DNA of 64,000 nucleotides from Hymenobacter monticola (GTDB taxonomy: Bacteria; Bacteroidota; Bacteroidia; Cytophagales; Hymenobacteraceae). The stretch lies in contig NZ_CP094534.1 in assembly GCF_022811645.1 (NCBI RefSeq), positions 1,302,001 to 1,366,000 on the forward strand. Direction: 5' to 3'. The notes beneath the pieces were generated by a model, which had not been told where the DNA came from, searched no databases, and saw nothing but the letters and a program-made list of their open reading frames with translations. Shown piece by piece: positions 50,820-59,078 of the stretch; position 1 is the stretch's first letter; the number at the start of each line of letters is the position of its first letter. The position numbers and the translations under genes were made by a program.

Positions 50820-52109
50820 TTAGGCAGGCGGCCGGTTTAGCAGGGTGCGGTAGGCGGGCCAGTCCCAGTCGCCCTTGTTGTAGAAGCAGCGGTCGAAGTT
50901 GTTCATCAGGCGCCAGTTGTAATTCACCAGCACAAGGCACAGCGCCGCCACCAGCCAGCGCCGCCGCACCAGCACGTTTTCGGTGAGGGCGGCCAGCGGC
51001 CAAGCCAGCACGGGGTACAATTCCACAAAGCCCCGGCCACCGTAGCCGCAGCCCAGCGTGTAGGCCCACCAAGCCGCATACAGGTAAGAGGCCAGCCCCC
51101 ACAGCAGGGCCGCCAGGCCGGCCCACCACCAGGAACGCCCCCACCCCAGCAGCCACACGCCCGGCCCTAGTATCAACAGCAGCAGCGGGTTGTAGAGAAA
51201 CGCACCGTTGTTGGGCGCAAACCACACCTCGGCCAGCCGTGGCGTCAGCGCGTAGGGAAAGCCCTCCTGGCCGTAGCTATACACCCAGTAGCTGCCATAG
51301 GCGTAGTGGTAGTAAAGCATTTGCGGCAGCCAAAACACCGCCATCACGGCCACCACCGTGCCCACGGTGCGCCAGTGCAACAGCCCGCGCAGCCGGGCGG
51401 CCAGGGCTTCGGTGGGCTGCGCGGGCCACAGCAGCAGGGGCGCCGCCAGCACCAGATTGAAAGGCCGCAGCGCGGCGATGAGCCCCAGCGTGGCCGCCAC
51501 CGCCAGTACCTCGCGGCCCCGGCCGGCCCCCAGGTGGCACCACTCGGCCACGTGGGCCCGGCCCAGCAGCCACAGCAGCAGCGCAAACGCGAAGAAGGAA
51601 TAGACGTGCGACATGCCCGTTTCGATGGCGCCGTAGTACAGCAGGTTGGTGCCGTAGAGCAGCAGGGCCAGTGTGGGCACCACCACCCACCAGGCGAAGC
51701 GGCGGCGCAGGGTGGCGGCGAGCAGCATCAGCCCGGCCACCAGGTAGGTGGCGCCGGCCACGTCGATGCTCTTGCGCACGGCCGTCGAGAACCCGCTTTT
51801 ATCGGCGCTCAGGGCTTGCGCCACGGCCCAGAACGGTGCTTGCAGCAGCGCCGTGCCGTAGGGGTATTTGGTTTCGACGATGTTGGTGGCGCGGTTCAGC
51901 GCGAAGCCGCCACCCAGGGTTTTGTCGAGGTCGGCCGGGAAGCGCCGCGCTTCGAACTGGTAGCAAAAAGCGGCCGGCAAATACACCACGTAGCCGCCTT
52001 TGTCGCCCGATACCTCGTTGTGAAAATCGTTGAGCGCCGTATTGCGGTGCCGGTCCAGGCTCATCTGAACAACCAAGACATAAACCAGCAGCCAGGGTAA
52101 ATAGCGCAT
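50820..52109 (-). CDS. Polytopic membrane protein, GT-C-like
   Basis: 429 residues with a signal-anchor (YLPWLLVYVLVVQMSL) and about ten further helices. A first loop after the anchor reads HNEVSGDKGGYVVYLPAAF and ETKYPYGTALLQAPFW, a layout seen in polyprenyl-sugar-dependent GT-C proteins of Bacteroidota. No catalytic motif is certain. The ATG at 52109 follows a TAGTTTTG element at 52132-52139. It ends 32 bp from the end of convergent haaO. Confidence 0.7.
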   Translation of the reverse strand: MRYLPWLLVYVLVVQMSLDRHRNTALNDFHNEVSGDKGGYVVYLPAAFCYQFEARRFPADLDKTLGGGFALNRATNIVETKYPYGTALLQAPFWAVAQALSADKSGFSTAVRKSIDVAGATYLVAGLMLLAATLRRRFAWWVVVPTLALLLYGTNLLYYGAIETGMSHVYSFFAFALLLWLLGRAHVAEWCHLGAGRGREVLAVAATLGLIAALRPFNLVLAAPLLLWPAQPTEALAARLRGLLHWRTVGTVVAVMAVFWLPQMLYYHYAYGSYWVYSYGQEGFPYALTPRLAEVWFAPNNGAFLYNPLLLLILGPGVWLLGWGRSWWWAGLAALLWGLASYLYAAWWAYTLGCGYGGRGFVELYPVLAWPLAALTENVLVRRRWLVAALCLVLVNYNWRLMNNFDRCFYNKGDWDWPAYRTLLNRPPA

Positions 52110-52131
52110 GAGGGGCTTTATATGAACAGGG

Positions 52132-52139
52132 CAAAACTA
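52132..52139 (-). promoter_or_regulatory. TAnnTTTG -7 element for the GT-C-like gene
   Basis: On the minus strand this reads TAGTTTTG, 22 bp upstream of the ATG at 52109. Confidence 0.53.
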
Positions 52140-52299
52140 CGCCCGCGTTTAGGGCCCGGCGCTGGGTGTCGTATTTTCAATCGCAGGGCCCATGCGGCGC
52201 TTATCGAGCCGGAGCCTTAGGGCATTGGCCCGTCGGCGCTGTAGCTTCGCACTGGCAAGCCGGTTTGCGGCTTACTCCTCCGTTTTAGCCGCCCACCCC

Positions 52300-53334
52300 G
52301 TGCTTTCCATCGACATTCACACCCACATTCTGCCCGAGCGCTGGCCCGACCTCAAGGAGCGGTACGGCTACGGCGGCTTCATCCGGCTGGACCACCACAA
52401 GCCCTGCTGCGCCCGCATGATGCAGGACGACAAGTTTTTCCGTGAGGTGCAGGACAACTGCTGGGACCCAGCCGTGCGCCTGCGCGAGTACGACCAGTTT
52501 GGCGTGCAGGTGCAGGTGCTGAGCACGGTGCCCGTCATGTTCAGCTACTGGGCCCAGCCGCTCGACTGCCTGGATTTGAGCCAGCTGCTGAACGACCACA
52601 TTGCCGACGTGGTGCGCCGCTATCCCACCCGCTTCGTGGGCCTGGGCACCATTCCGATGCAGGCACCCCAGCTGGCCATCCGGGAGCTGGAGCGCTGCAT
52701 GAAAATCGGGCTGGCGGGCGTGCAGATTGGCTCGCACGTGAACGACTGGAACCTCGACGCGCCCGAGCTATTTGAGGTTTTCGCGGCGGCCGAGGAGCTG
52801 GGCGCCTGCGTGTTTGTGCATCCCTGGGACATGATGGCCCAGGGCAAAATGCCCAAATACTGGCTGCCCTGGCTGGTGGGCATGCCCGCCGAAAGCACCT
52901 TGGCCCTGTGTTCGCTCATCTTCGGCGGGGTGCTGGAGCGGCTGCCCAACCTGCGCGTGGCCGTGGCCCACGGCGGGGGCTCGTTTGCCAGCACCATTGG
53001 CCGCATCGAGCATGGCTGGCAGGTGCGCCCCGACCTTTGCGCCATCGACAACCCGCACAACCCGCGCAAGTACCTAGGCAAGTTCTGGGTCGACTCGCTG
53101 GTGCACGACCCGCTGATGCTCGACTACCTGGTGAAGACCTTGGGCGCCGACAAAATCACGCTCGGCACCGACTACCCGTTTCCGCTGGGCGAGCTGGAGC
53201 CGGGCCAGCTCATCAAGTCGATGCCGTTTTCGGACGACATCAAGGCGCGCATGCTGGGCCAGAACGCGCTGGACTGGCTGGGCCTGGCGGCCGAGCGGTT
53301 TGCCGCCGCGGCTGGCCTTGCCGCCCACCGCTGA
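52300..53334 (+). CDS. 2-amino-3-carboxymuconate-6-semialdehyde decarboxylase (ACMSD-type amidohydrolase)
   Basis: 344 residues from a GTG start. The amidohydrolase zinc motif HTH is at residues 7-9, and the N-terminal stretch [16 protein letters not shown]...YGYGGF follows the ACMSD pattern closely. Other ligands are seen in FVHPWD and [15 protein letters not shown] removes CO2 from ACMS, the product of HaaO, diverting it from quinolinate/NAD towards 2-aminomuconate. haaO lies 1.5 kb upstream on the same strand. The frame is open from an ATG at 52192, but those 36 Arg/Ser-rich residues do not resemble the family. Confidence 0.92.
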   Translation: MLSIDIHTHILPERWPDLKERYGYGGFIRLDHHKPCCARMMQDDKFFREVQDNCWDPAVRLREYDQFGVQVQVLSTVPVMFSYWAQPLDCLDLSQLLNDHIADVVRRYPTRFVGLGTIPMQAPQLAIRELERCMKIGLAGVQIGSHVNDWNLDAPELFEVFAAAEELGACVFVHPWDMMAQGKMPKYWLPWLVGMPAESTLALCSLIFGGVLERLPNLRVAVAHGGGSFASTIGRIEHGWQVRPDLCAIDNPHNPRKYLGKFWVDSLVHDPLMLDYLVKTLGADKITLGTDYPFPLGELEPGQLIKSMPFSDDIKARMLGQNALDWLGLAAERFAAAAGLAAHR

Positions 53335-53387
53335 AACAGCCAGCTCCGGCCGTAGACTTTCCTCGTTTCCCCTTTCTAATAGACTTT

Positions 53388-53942
53388 ATGCGTACTTATA
53401 CCCGGCCTTTCTTGTCGGCACGATTACTGGTGTTCGTGGCGGTGCTGGGCCTGTTTTCGGGCTGCCGCTCCCAGCAAGAGCCCGACTCTTTTCTGTTGCT
53501 CGACTCTGATTTTGAGCAGTTTGATGCCTGGGGCCTCCCCCAGCCCGCTTTCATCTCTACCGACCAGGCGCACTCGGGCCGGTTTTCCTGCGGGGTAGGC
53601 GAAGGCGTGGAATACGGGTTCGTTTACCACACCACGCTGGGGAAGGGCGGCTTTGTACCCTCGCGGCTGCGCCTGCAGGGCTGGACCTACCTCACCAGCG
53701 GCCTCATTCGCTCCACGGTGGTGGTGGTGGAGGTGCGCTGCCACGGCCGCCGCCCGCCCGTGTGGCAGGGCCTGAACATCGACGGCGTGGTGCGGCGCTA
53801 CCAGAAATGGGAGCCCATTACCAAAACCATCGACCTGCCTTCCGACCTCGACCCCACCGACGAAGTGTGGGTATCGGTGTGGTGCCCCGAACGCGGGGCG
53901 GCCAAATACTTCGACGACATGACCCTGGAAGCCCTGCGCTAA
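53388..53942 (+). CDS. Lipoprotein with jelly-roll (carbohydrate-binding-like) domain, copy B
   Basis: 184 residues. Lipoprotein signal (RLLVFVAVLGLFSGCRSQ, Cys at about residue 27) followed by one beta-sandwich domain: SDFEQFDAWGLPQP, AHSGRFSCGVGEGVEYG, RLRLQGWTYLTSG, KWEPITKTIDLP and AAKYFDDMTLEAL. These landmarks occur in the same order in the lipoprotein at 43518. It probably coats or senses the surface glycan. The ATG at 53388 is fixed by the signal peptide. It lies between the ACMSD-type and the PIG-V-like genes on the same strand. Confidence 0.8.
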   Translation: MRTYTRPFLSARLLVFVAVLGLFSGCRSQQEPDSFLLLDSDFEQFDAWGLPQPAFISTDQAHSGRFSCGVGEGVEYGFVYHTTLGKGGFVPSRLRLQGWTYLTSGLIRSTVVVVEVRCHGRRPPVWQGLNIDGVVRRYQKWEPITKTIDLPSDLDPTDEVWVSVWCPERGAAKYFDDMTLEALR

Positions 53943-53975
53943 TTCTTCACCTCCATAGGCATTCGCACCCATTTC

Positions 53976-55271
53976 GTGTCGTCATTCTCCTCTTCGTTTT
54001 CCTTTCTGAAGCGTTATCCCGCCGTGGCCGCCGTGGGGGTTCACCTGCTGCTGCTCACCGCGCTGGCCTCGGCGCTGTACTGTTTTGGCGTCATCCGCTA
54101 CCTGCCCGACGACGCCAACGTTGCCCGCTGGGACGTGCAATGGTACACCCTCATCCGGGACGGCGGCTACACCTACTCGGACACGGGCATGAGCCCGACG
54201 GCTTTTTTTCCGCTCTTCCCCTATGTCTGGCGCTGGACGCACCTAAACAACCTGCACATGGGCATGCTGAATTACGGCCTGTTTGTGGTGGCGTTTGGCT
54301 GCCTGGCCCAGCAGTTGCGCCTGCCCGCGCGCTGGACCCTGCTTCTGCTCTCTACGCCGGTGCTGCTGTTTATGGTAATTCCGTACACCGAGGCGCTGTT
54401 TTTTGTGTTTTCTACGCTGCTGGTGCTGGGCCTGCACCGCCAGCGCATGAGCTGGTGGCTGCTGGGCTTGCTGGGGGCCGGCCTCACGCGTTCGGCCAGC
54501 ACGTTATTTTTGCCCGCGTTGCTGTTCATGGCGCTGCTATGGGCCGCTCAGCCGGGCCAGGCCCGGCGCGCGGCGCTGTGGGGAGGCTTGGGCTTGCTGG
54601 CCAACGGGTTGTCGATAGGCGTGGTCGCGTTCATTCAGTGGTATCAGGTGGGCGAGCCTTTTGCTTTTGTGAAAGCGCAGGCGTTTTGGGGGCGGCATTT
54701 GCGCTGGCCGGAGTTTCCGCTCAACACGCCGTCGGGCATCAACGTGCTGTGGCTGGATGCGCTGGCGCTCTGGACCGGGGTAATGGCCATTTGTGCCTGT
54801 TGCTGGCTGGCGCTGCGCTGGCTGCAGCGCAACAAGCGCCCCCTGCCGGCCGTGCCGCCGGTGGTGGTTTTTGCCTTGGGCTACTGCGTCAGCGTCACCT
54901 TATACCTGCTTTCGTATCAGGGCGGCAGCATCTGGAACTTTGCCCGCTACGTGCTGGCCACGCCTTTTTTCGTGGTGCTGGTGTGGTACCTTGGTACCCA
55001 GCCCGCGTGGCCCCGGCGCTACTACCTCTACATCCTGGCCGCTACGCTGGCCCTGTGGCAGGTGTTCGGCGCCTACACCCTCGCCTTCGATAACTTCACC
55101 CGCGGCCAGGCGCTGTGGTACTTCGGGTTGGTCACCGCTTATTTGTTTGCCTACCTCACGCTGCGGCAGTTTCGCTGGCAGCGCGAGGTGAGCATGCTGC
55201 TGTACGTCTTCAATCTGGTGGTGCAGCTGCACCTGCTGGAGTGCTTCCTGCAATATTACGTGGTGCAATAA
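53976..55271 (+). CDS. PIG-V-like GT-C mannosyltransferase family membrane protein
   Basis: 431 residues with about ten transmembrane helices. The first periplasmic loop reads RWDVQWYTLIRDGGYTY and TAFFPLFPYVWRW, matching the RWDxxWYxxIAxxGY and FFPLFP pattern of PIG-V and bacterial relatives, which use polyprenyl-phosphate mannose. It could add a mannose-like residue at the periplasmic side. The start is a GTG at 53976, 34 bp after the lipoprotein gene, suggesting an operon with copy B. Confidence 0.82.
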   Translation: MSSFSSSFSFLKRYPAVAAVGVHLLLLTALASALYCFGVIRYLPDDANVARWDVQWYTLIRDGGYTYSDTGMSPTAFFPLFPYVWRWTHLNNLHMGMLNYGLFVVAFGCLAQQLRLPARWTLLLLSTPVLLFMVIPYTEALFFVFSTLLVLGLHRQRMSWWLLGLLGAGLTRSASTLFLPALLFMALLWAAQPGQARRAALWGGLGLLANGLSIGVVAFIQWYQVGEPFAFVKAQAFWGRHLRWPEFPLNTPSGINVLWLDALALWTGVMAICACCWLALRWLQRNKRPLPAVPPVVVFALGYCVSVTLYLLSYQGGSIWNFARYVLATPFFVVLVWYLGTQPAWPRRYYLYILAATLALWQVFGAYTLAFDNFTRGQALWYFGLVTAYLFAYLTLRQFRWQREVSMLLYVFNLVVQLHLLECFLQYYVVQ

Positions 55272-55309
55272 CGCGCCTGGCAGACCACGGCCACCGGGGC
55301 CGACGCGGT

Positions 55310-55317
55310 TATCTTTG
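55310..55317 (+). promoter_or_regulatory. TAnnTTTG -7 promoter element for kynU
   Basis: TATCTTTG lies six bases before the kynU ATG at 55324, so the expected transcript is leaderless or has a leader of a few bases. Confidence 0.6.
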
Positions 55318-55323
55318 CCGCCC

Positions 55324-56613
55324 ATGCACACTGCCCTCTTCCCCGCCCCCGCCCTCGACGCCACCGACCCGCTGGCTTCCTTCCGCCAGGAATTTCACCT
55401 GCCGCCCGGCCCCGATGGCCGCCCGGTGGCCTACTTCTGCGGCAACTCGCTGGGCCTGATGCCCAAAGCCGCCCGTGCGGCCGTCGAAACCGAGTTCGAC
55501 ACCTGGGCGCGGCTGGGCGTGGAGGGCCACTTCGAGGCGCCTTCGTTCTGGATGCACTTCCACGAAACCCTCACGGAGGCTTCGGCCCGGCTGGTGGGGG
55601 CCAAGCCCCTTGAAGTGGTGGTGATGAACAACCTGACGGTGAACCTGCACCTGCTGCTGGTGTCGTTTTACCGCCCCACGGCCACGCGCTACAAGATTCT
55701 GATGGAAGGCGGGGCCTTTCCTTCCGACCAGTACGCCATCGAAAGCCAGGCCCGCCTGCACGGCCTCGACCCCGCCGACGCCATTGTGGAGCTGGTGCCG
55801 CGCCCCGGCGAACATACCCTGCGCACCGAAGACATCGAAGCCACCATTGCCGGGCTGGGCGACTCGCTGGCCACCGTCCTCATCGGCGGCGTGAACTACT
55901 ACACCGGGCAGGCCTTCGACATGGCCGCCATTGCCCGAGCCGGCCACGCCGTGGGCGCCTACGTGGGCTTCGACCTGGCCCACGCCGCCGGCAACCTGCA
56001 CCTGCAGCTGCACGACTGGGACGTGGACTTTGCCTGCTGGTGTACCTATAAATACCTGAACTCGGGCCCCGGCGGCACCTCCGGCGTGTTCGTGCACGAG
56101 CGGTTTGCGAATCGTCCCGACCTCGTGCGCCTGGCCGGCTGGTGGGGCCACGACCCCAGCGTGCGCTTCCAGATGAAAAAAGGCTTCCGCCCCATGCCCG
56201 GCGCGGCCGGCTGGCAGCTGTCCAACGCCCAGATTTTCCCGATGGCCATTCACCGCGCCAGCCTCGAAATTGTGGACCGCGCCGGCGGCATGCCCGCTTT
56301 GCGTCGCAAGAGCGAGCAGCTTACTGCTCGCCTCGAAAGCCTGATTCACGGCTTGAACTTGCCCGCCAGCAAGCTTGAAATCATCACGCCCCAAGACCCC
56401 GCCCAACGCGGCTGCCAGCTCTCGGTGCTGGTGCACGAGCGCGGGCGCGAGTTGTTCGACTTCCTTGCCGACCAGGGCATCATCGCCGACTGGCGCGAGC
56501 CCAACGTCATCCGCCTGGCACCCGTGCCGCTCTATAATTCGTTTGAGGACGTAGACCGGGTGGGCGAAGCGCTGGCACGCTTCTTTAGTGAACAGTTGGC
56601 CGTTAATAATTAG
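55324..56613 (+). CDS. kynU: Kynureninase
   Basis: PLP enzyme that splits kynurenine or 3-hydroxykynurenine to (hydroxy)anthranilate and alanine. The 429-residue protein has YFCGNSLGLMPK near the N-terminus, GVNYYTGQ, FDLAHAAGN and the PLP-lysine motif CTYKYLNSGPGG (Lys243), followed by GWWGHD and FQMKKGFRPMPGA. Length and motifs are typical. The ATG at 55324 follows the promoter element directly. With kmo 2.5 kb downstream it converts kynurenine to 3-hydroxyanthranilate, the HaaO substrate. Confidence 0.97.
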   Translation: MHTALFPAPALDATDPLASFRQEFHLPPGPDGRPVAYFCGNSLGLMPKAARAAVETEFDTWARLGVEGHFEAPSFWMHFHETLTEASARLVGAKPLEVVVMNNLTVNLHLLLVSFYRPTATRYKILMEGGAFPSDQYAIESQARLHGLDPADAIVELVPRPGEHTLRTEDIEATIAGLGDSLATVLIGGVNYYTGQAFDMAAIARAGHAVGAYVGFDLAHAAGNLHLQLHDWDVDFACWCTYKYLNSGPGGTSGVFVHERFANRPDLVRLAGWWGHDPSVRFQMKKGFRPMPGAAGWQLSNAQIFPMAIHRASLEIVDRAGGMPALRRKSEQLTARLESLIHGLNLPASKLEIITPQDPAQRGCQLSVLVHERGRELFDFLADQGIIADWREPNVIRLAPVPLYNSFEDVDRVGEALARFFSEQLAVNN

Positions 56614-56677
56614 CAGCGGTTGCTGCACTTAATTTCCCCGCTGGTCAATTGCTCACTACTTATCGTTAACTGAAAAG

Positions 56678-57352
56678 ATGGAAGATTACGCCGCCAAGAT
56701 GCTGCTCAAGACTGATGCGGCCCTGCGCGAATACGTGACCGGCCATGTCCAGTACCGCGAGGCCGCCGTGCTCGCCGCCCTCGACGAGCTGCGCCGCCGC
56801 GGCCAGCCCGCGGCCGAGGAAGCCGCCCTGCGCCCCGCCCTCGAAGCTGGCGCCGCTGCGCAGGCTACCCGCGAAGCCGCCCTGGAAGCCGAGCGCCAGC
56901 GCAACGCCCCCCCGGCCGAAGCCGACGACGAGCCCAGCGGCCCGGTGCTGTACTCGCAGTCGGCCATCGTGCTGTTTTCCCTGTTATTCACCATGATAAT
57001 GGGAGGCATCCTGCTGAGCATCAATCTGTATCGCCTGGGCAAGAAAGGCGCCATGCTGGGCTTGCTGCTGTTCATTGTGGCGTATCTGGTAGCGGGGAGC
57101 TTCCTGCTGGGGCCGCTGCTGGCGGCCGTGGGCATCAACCCCGTGCTGGGCGGGCTGTTGTTTAACATTCCGGCGGCACTGCTCTACGGGCTGTGGGTGT
57201 GGCCGCGCTACGTGGGCCCAATCAGCTACCGCAGCCGCAGCATTCTGCTGCCCGTGCTCATTTATTTCGTCTTTGCCTGGGGTGCTCTGAAGGTCATCTC
57301 CTTCCTGCCGCCCAAAGAGCGGCAGAAGCTGGAGAAGATGATGCAGAAGTAA
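56678..57352 (+). CDS. Hypothetical membrane protein with coiled N-terminus
   Basis: 224 residues. The first 90 are charged, Ala/Glu-rich and helical (AAVLAALDELRRRGQPAAEEA; EAALEAERQRN); four hydrophobic helices follow at about 92-118, 125-150, 155-175 and 190-212. A short basic tail ends KERQKLEKMMQK. No family recognised. Lies between kynU and alkB on the same strand, about 50 bp from alkB, and may be cotranscribed with it. ATG at 56678 is clear. Confidence 0.7.
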   Translation: MEDYAAKMLLKTDAALREYVTGHVQYREAAVLAALDELRRRGQPAAEEAALRPALEAGAAAQATREAALEAERQRNAPPAEADDEPSGPVLYSQSAIVLFSLLFTMIMGGILLSINLYRLGKKGAMLGLLLFIVAYLVAGSFLLGPLLAAVGINPVLGGLLFNIPAALLYGLWVWPRYVGPISYRSRSILLPVLIYFVFAWGALKVISFLPPKERQKLEKMMQK

Positions 57353-57400
57353 GGCCGCTGCAACCGGCCGCCCGGCTTCCGCTTCGTTTTCATCAAAAGA

Positions 57401-58006
57401 ATGTCGCTGCTTCCCATTCCGCTGCCCGGCGCCGAGCTGTTGTTTGACGCCGATTTCCTGCCCGAAGCCGCGGCCGCGGCCCTACTGGCCAGCCTGAACG
57501 CCGAAACGGCCTGGGAGCAGCGCAGCATCCGGCTGTTTGGGCAGGAATTTCCGCAGCCGCGGCTCACGGCCTGGTACGGCGACGCCGAAGCCCGCTACAC
57601 GTACTCCAACCTTGCCTGGGAGCCCCGTCCCTGGACGCCCGCCCTGCAGGCCCTGCGCCAGCGCGTGGAAGCCGCCACCAACGCCCGCTTCAACAGCGTG
57701 CTGCTGAACCTGTACCGCGACGGCCGCGACAGCATGGGCTGGCACGCCGACGACGAGCCCGAGCTGGGCCCGACTCCGGTCATTGCCTCGCTCAGCCTGG
57801 GCGCCCTGCGCCGCTTCCGGCTGCGGCCCCGCGCCGGACTCGTGCACCCGCCCGTATCGCTCGATTTACCCACGGGCAGCCTGCTGCTCATGCGCGGCCC
57901 CACGCAGCAGCACTGGCAGCACGCCCTGCCCAAAACCACCCGCCCCCTGGGCCCGCGCCTGAACCTGACCTTCCGGTGGGTGGCGGGCAGCGGGGCTGGC
58001 AAGTAG
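57401..58006 (+). CDS. AlkB-family alpha-ketoglutarate-dependent dioxygenase
   Basis: 201 residues. Fe(II)/2-oxoglutarate enzyme that demethylates alkylated bases in DNA or RNA. The iron ligands are the HxD of MGWHADDEP (His115, Asp117) and His174 (HWQHALPK), and the 2-oxoglutarate-binding arginines are in PRLNLTFRW (Arg186, Arg192). NSVLLNLYRDGRD is the usual substrate-side strand. It resembles AlkB homologues of the shorter ALKBH2/3 type more than E. coli AlkB. ATG at 57401. Confidence 0.93.
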   Translation: MSLLPIPLPGAELLFDADFLPEAAAAALLASLNAETAWEQRSIRLFGQEFPQPRLTAWYGDAEARYTYSNLAWEPRPWTPALQALRQRVEAATNARFNSVLLNLYRDGRDSMGWHADDEPELGPTPVIASLSLGALRRFRLRPRAGLVHPPVSLDLPTGSLLLMRGPTQQHWQHALPKTTRPLGPRLNLTFRWVAGSGAGK

Positions 58007-58018
58007 CACAGGACTAAC

Positions 58019-58243
58019 TCAATACAGAATGTCGGGGTGCCCGCTCAGTTCTGAGAAATAGCCGTCGCCCACTTCATAATCGCCGACCCGGAAAGTGGGG
58101 GCAGCCTCGGAGCCGGCTTTCATATCCAAACCAGCTTCGGTTGGTTCTGGCGCGGGGGTGGTCGGAGCGTCGAAGGCCGCCTCGTTGGTTACCGGCTTTG
58201 CCGGAGCGGTTTTAGACTTTTTAAGTGATGGTTTGCGGGGCAT
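58019..58243 (-). CDS. Mini-protein with C-terminal GHPDILY signature, copy 1
   Basis: 74 residues. The N-terminal half is basic and disordered (MPRKPSLKKSKTAPAKP), followed by a Pro/Thr-rich linker and a compact end RVGDYEVGDGY...GHPDILY. The last 23 residues align without gaps to the last 23 of the protein at 58617 (RVG-Y-V...L-GHPDI-Y). No known family. It converges on alkB with 12 bp between the ends. Conserved end, clear ATG and neighbouring paralogue support a real gene; function unknown. Confidence 0.65.
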   Translation of the reverse strand: MPRKPSLKKSKTAPAKPVTNEAAFDAPTTPAPEPTEAGLDMKAGSEAAPTFRVGDYEVGDGYFSELSGHPDILY

Positions 58244-58616
58244 CAATGAATGGGATGATGTGGAAGGAAACCTCAGCCGTATTCAGCGACTTGCATAGCA
58301 GCGACGCCTTTTACAAGGAACGTACCAAGCCCGGGCCGCGCCGGCAGGGCCAGCCGCCATTGCGGAAGCAGGGGCGCTATGCGCGGGGTTGCGGTGGGTG
58401 ACGGCCAGCTTGCTGCCTGAGGCAAGACGCTGATAGCCGCCATTTAGCAGAAGAGCCTGCCTAGGGCAGTGGAGTAGCTAGCTGGCTATTGCAATGGTAG
58501 AAACCAGCCAGGAGGTGGGTAGAAGCAAAGAAACGTACGTTTGATAACTACACTTTTTACATGTTCACTGGCGTGCCGAATTCGGGCCCGCTCTGATAAA
58601 TCCTCCCGATATGCTA
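58244..58616. other. Spacer between the two mini-protein genes
   Basis: About 370 bp without a convincing gene. Contains a short GCCTGCCTAGGGCAG hairpin near 58456-58470 and a more AT-rich stretch about 58530-58616 just 3' of the second mini-protein gene. It should hold the promoter of copy 1 on the minus strand, though no exact TAnnTTTG was seen. Confidence 0.45.
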
Positions 58617-58871
58617 CTAATACCGAATGTCTGGGTGCCCGTATAGCTGCAGGTCGCCTTCTTCGCTCACCACGTAGTTGCCTACCCGTAGCGCCATGGG
58701 GGTGGCTACAGGCAGCGCGGGCGCGGGCAGCCGGCGGCGCCAGGCCGGTGCGCTGGGCGCAAAATCGGTAAGGGCCAGTGACGCCATCACCTGCTGAGTA
58801 CGGCGGCGGCTGGCCCGGCAGCGCCAGCGCCGGTAGCTCATGCACTTGTAGCGAAAACGAAAATGAGTCAT
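58617..58871 (-). CDS. Mini-protein with C-terminal GHPDIRY signature, copy 2
   Basis: 84 residues from the ATG at 58871. The N-terminus is very basic (MTHFRFRYKCMSYRRWRCRA), the middle Ala/Pro-rich, and the end is RVGNYVVSEEG...GHPDIRY. The final 23 residues align gap-free with the 58019-58243 product. An internal ATG at 58841 could also start it. The pair, on the same strand and about 370 bp apart, represents a duplicated mini-gene in which only the C-terminal block is conserved. Confidence 0.6.
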   Translation of the reverse strand: MTHFRFRYKCMSYRRWRCRASRRRTQQVMASLALTDFAPSAPAWRRRLPAPALPVATPMALRVGNYVVSEEGDLQLYGHPDIRY

Positions 58872-59003
58872 AGCCAATGGTGATTTAGTTCTAATTCGAC
58901 AAAGGTCCTGTGCCGGTTGCCTGGGCTGAAATTTTTACGACTAGTCATATCGAATGGGCGATGAGTACAACTAAAGCGGCGGCGGAAGCATCGCCTCAGC
59001 CGG

Positions 59004-59047
59004 CAAAGGGCGGAAGGGTAGTAGTTTCGCCTCCCACCCGCCCTTTG
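59004..59047 (+). promoter_or_regulatory. Hairpin in the leader of kmo
   Basis: Arms CAAAGGGCGG (59004-59013) and CCGCCCTTTG (59038-59047) form a perfect 10-bp stem with a 24-base loop, 31 bp before the kmo ATG. Could influence mRNA stability or translation; no known riboswitch class is recognised. Confidence 0.4.
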
Positions 59048-59078
59048 GGGGCGCTCCACCCTTTTCTCTTCCCGTTTT

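Noticed and set aside
52192..52299. N-terminal extension of the ACMSD-type protein
   Set aside because: Arg/Ser-rich 36 residues have no family similarity, and homologues begin directly before the IDIHTH motif.
58095..58298. Plus-strand frame opposite the 58019 mini-protein
   Set aside because: Shadow of the minus-strand gene, which has a paralogue supporting its frame.
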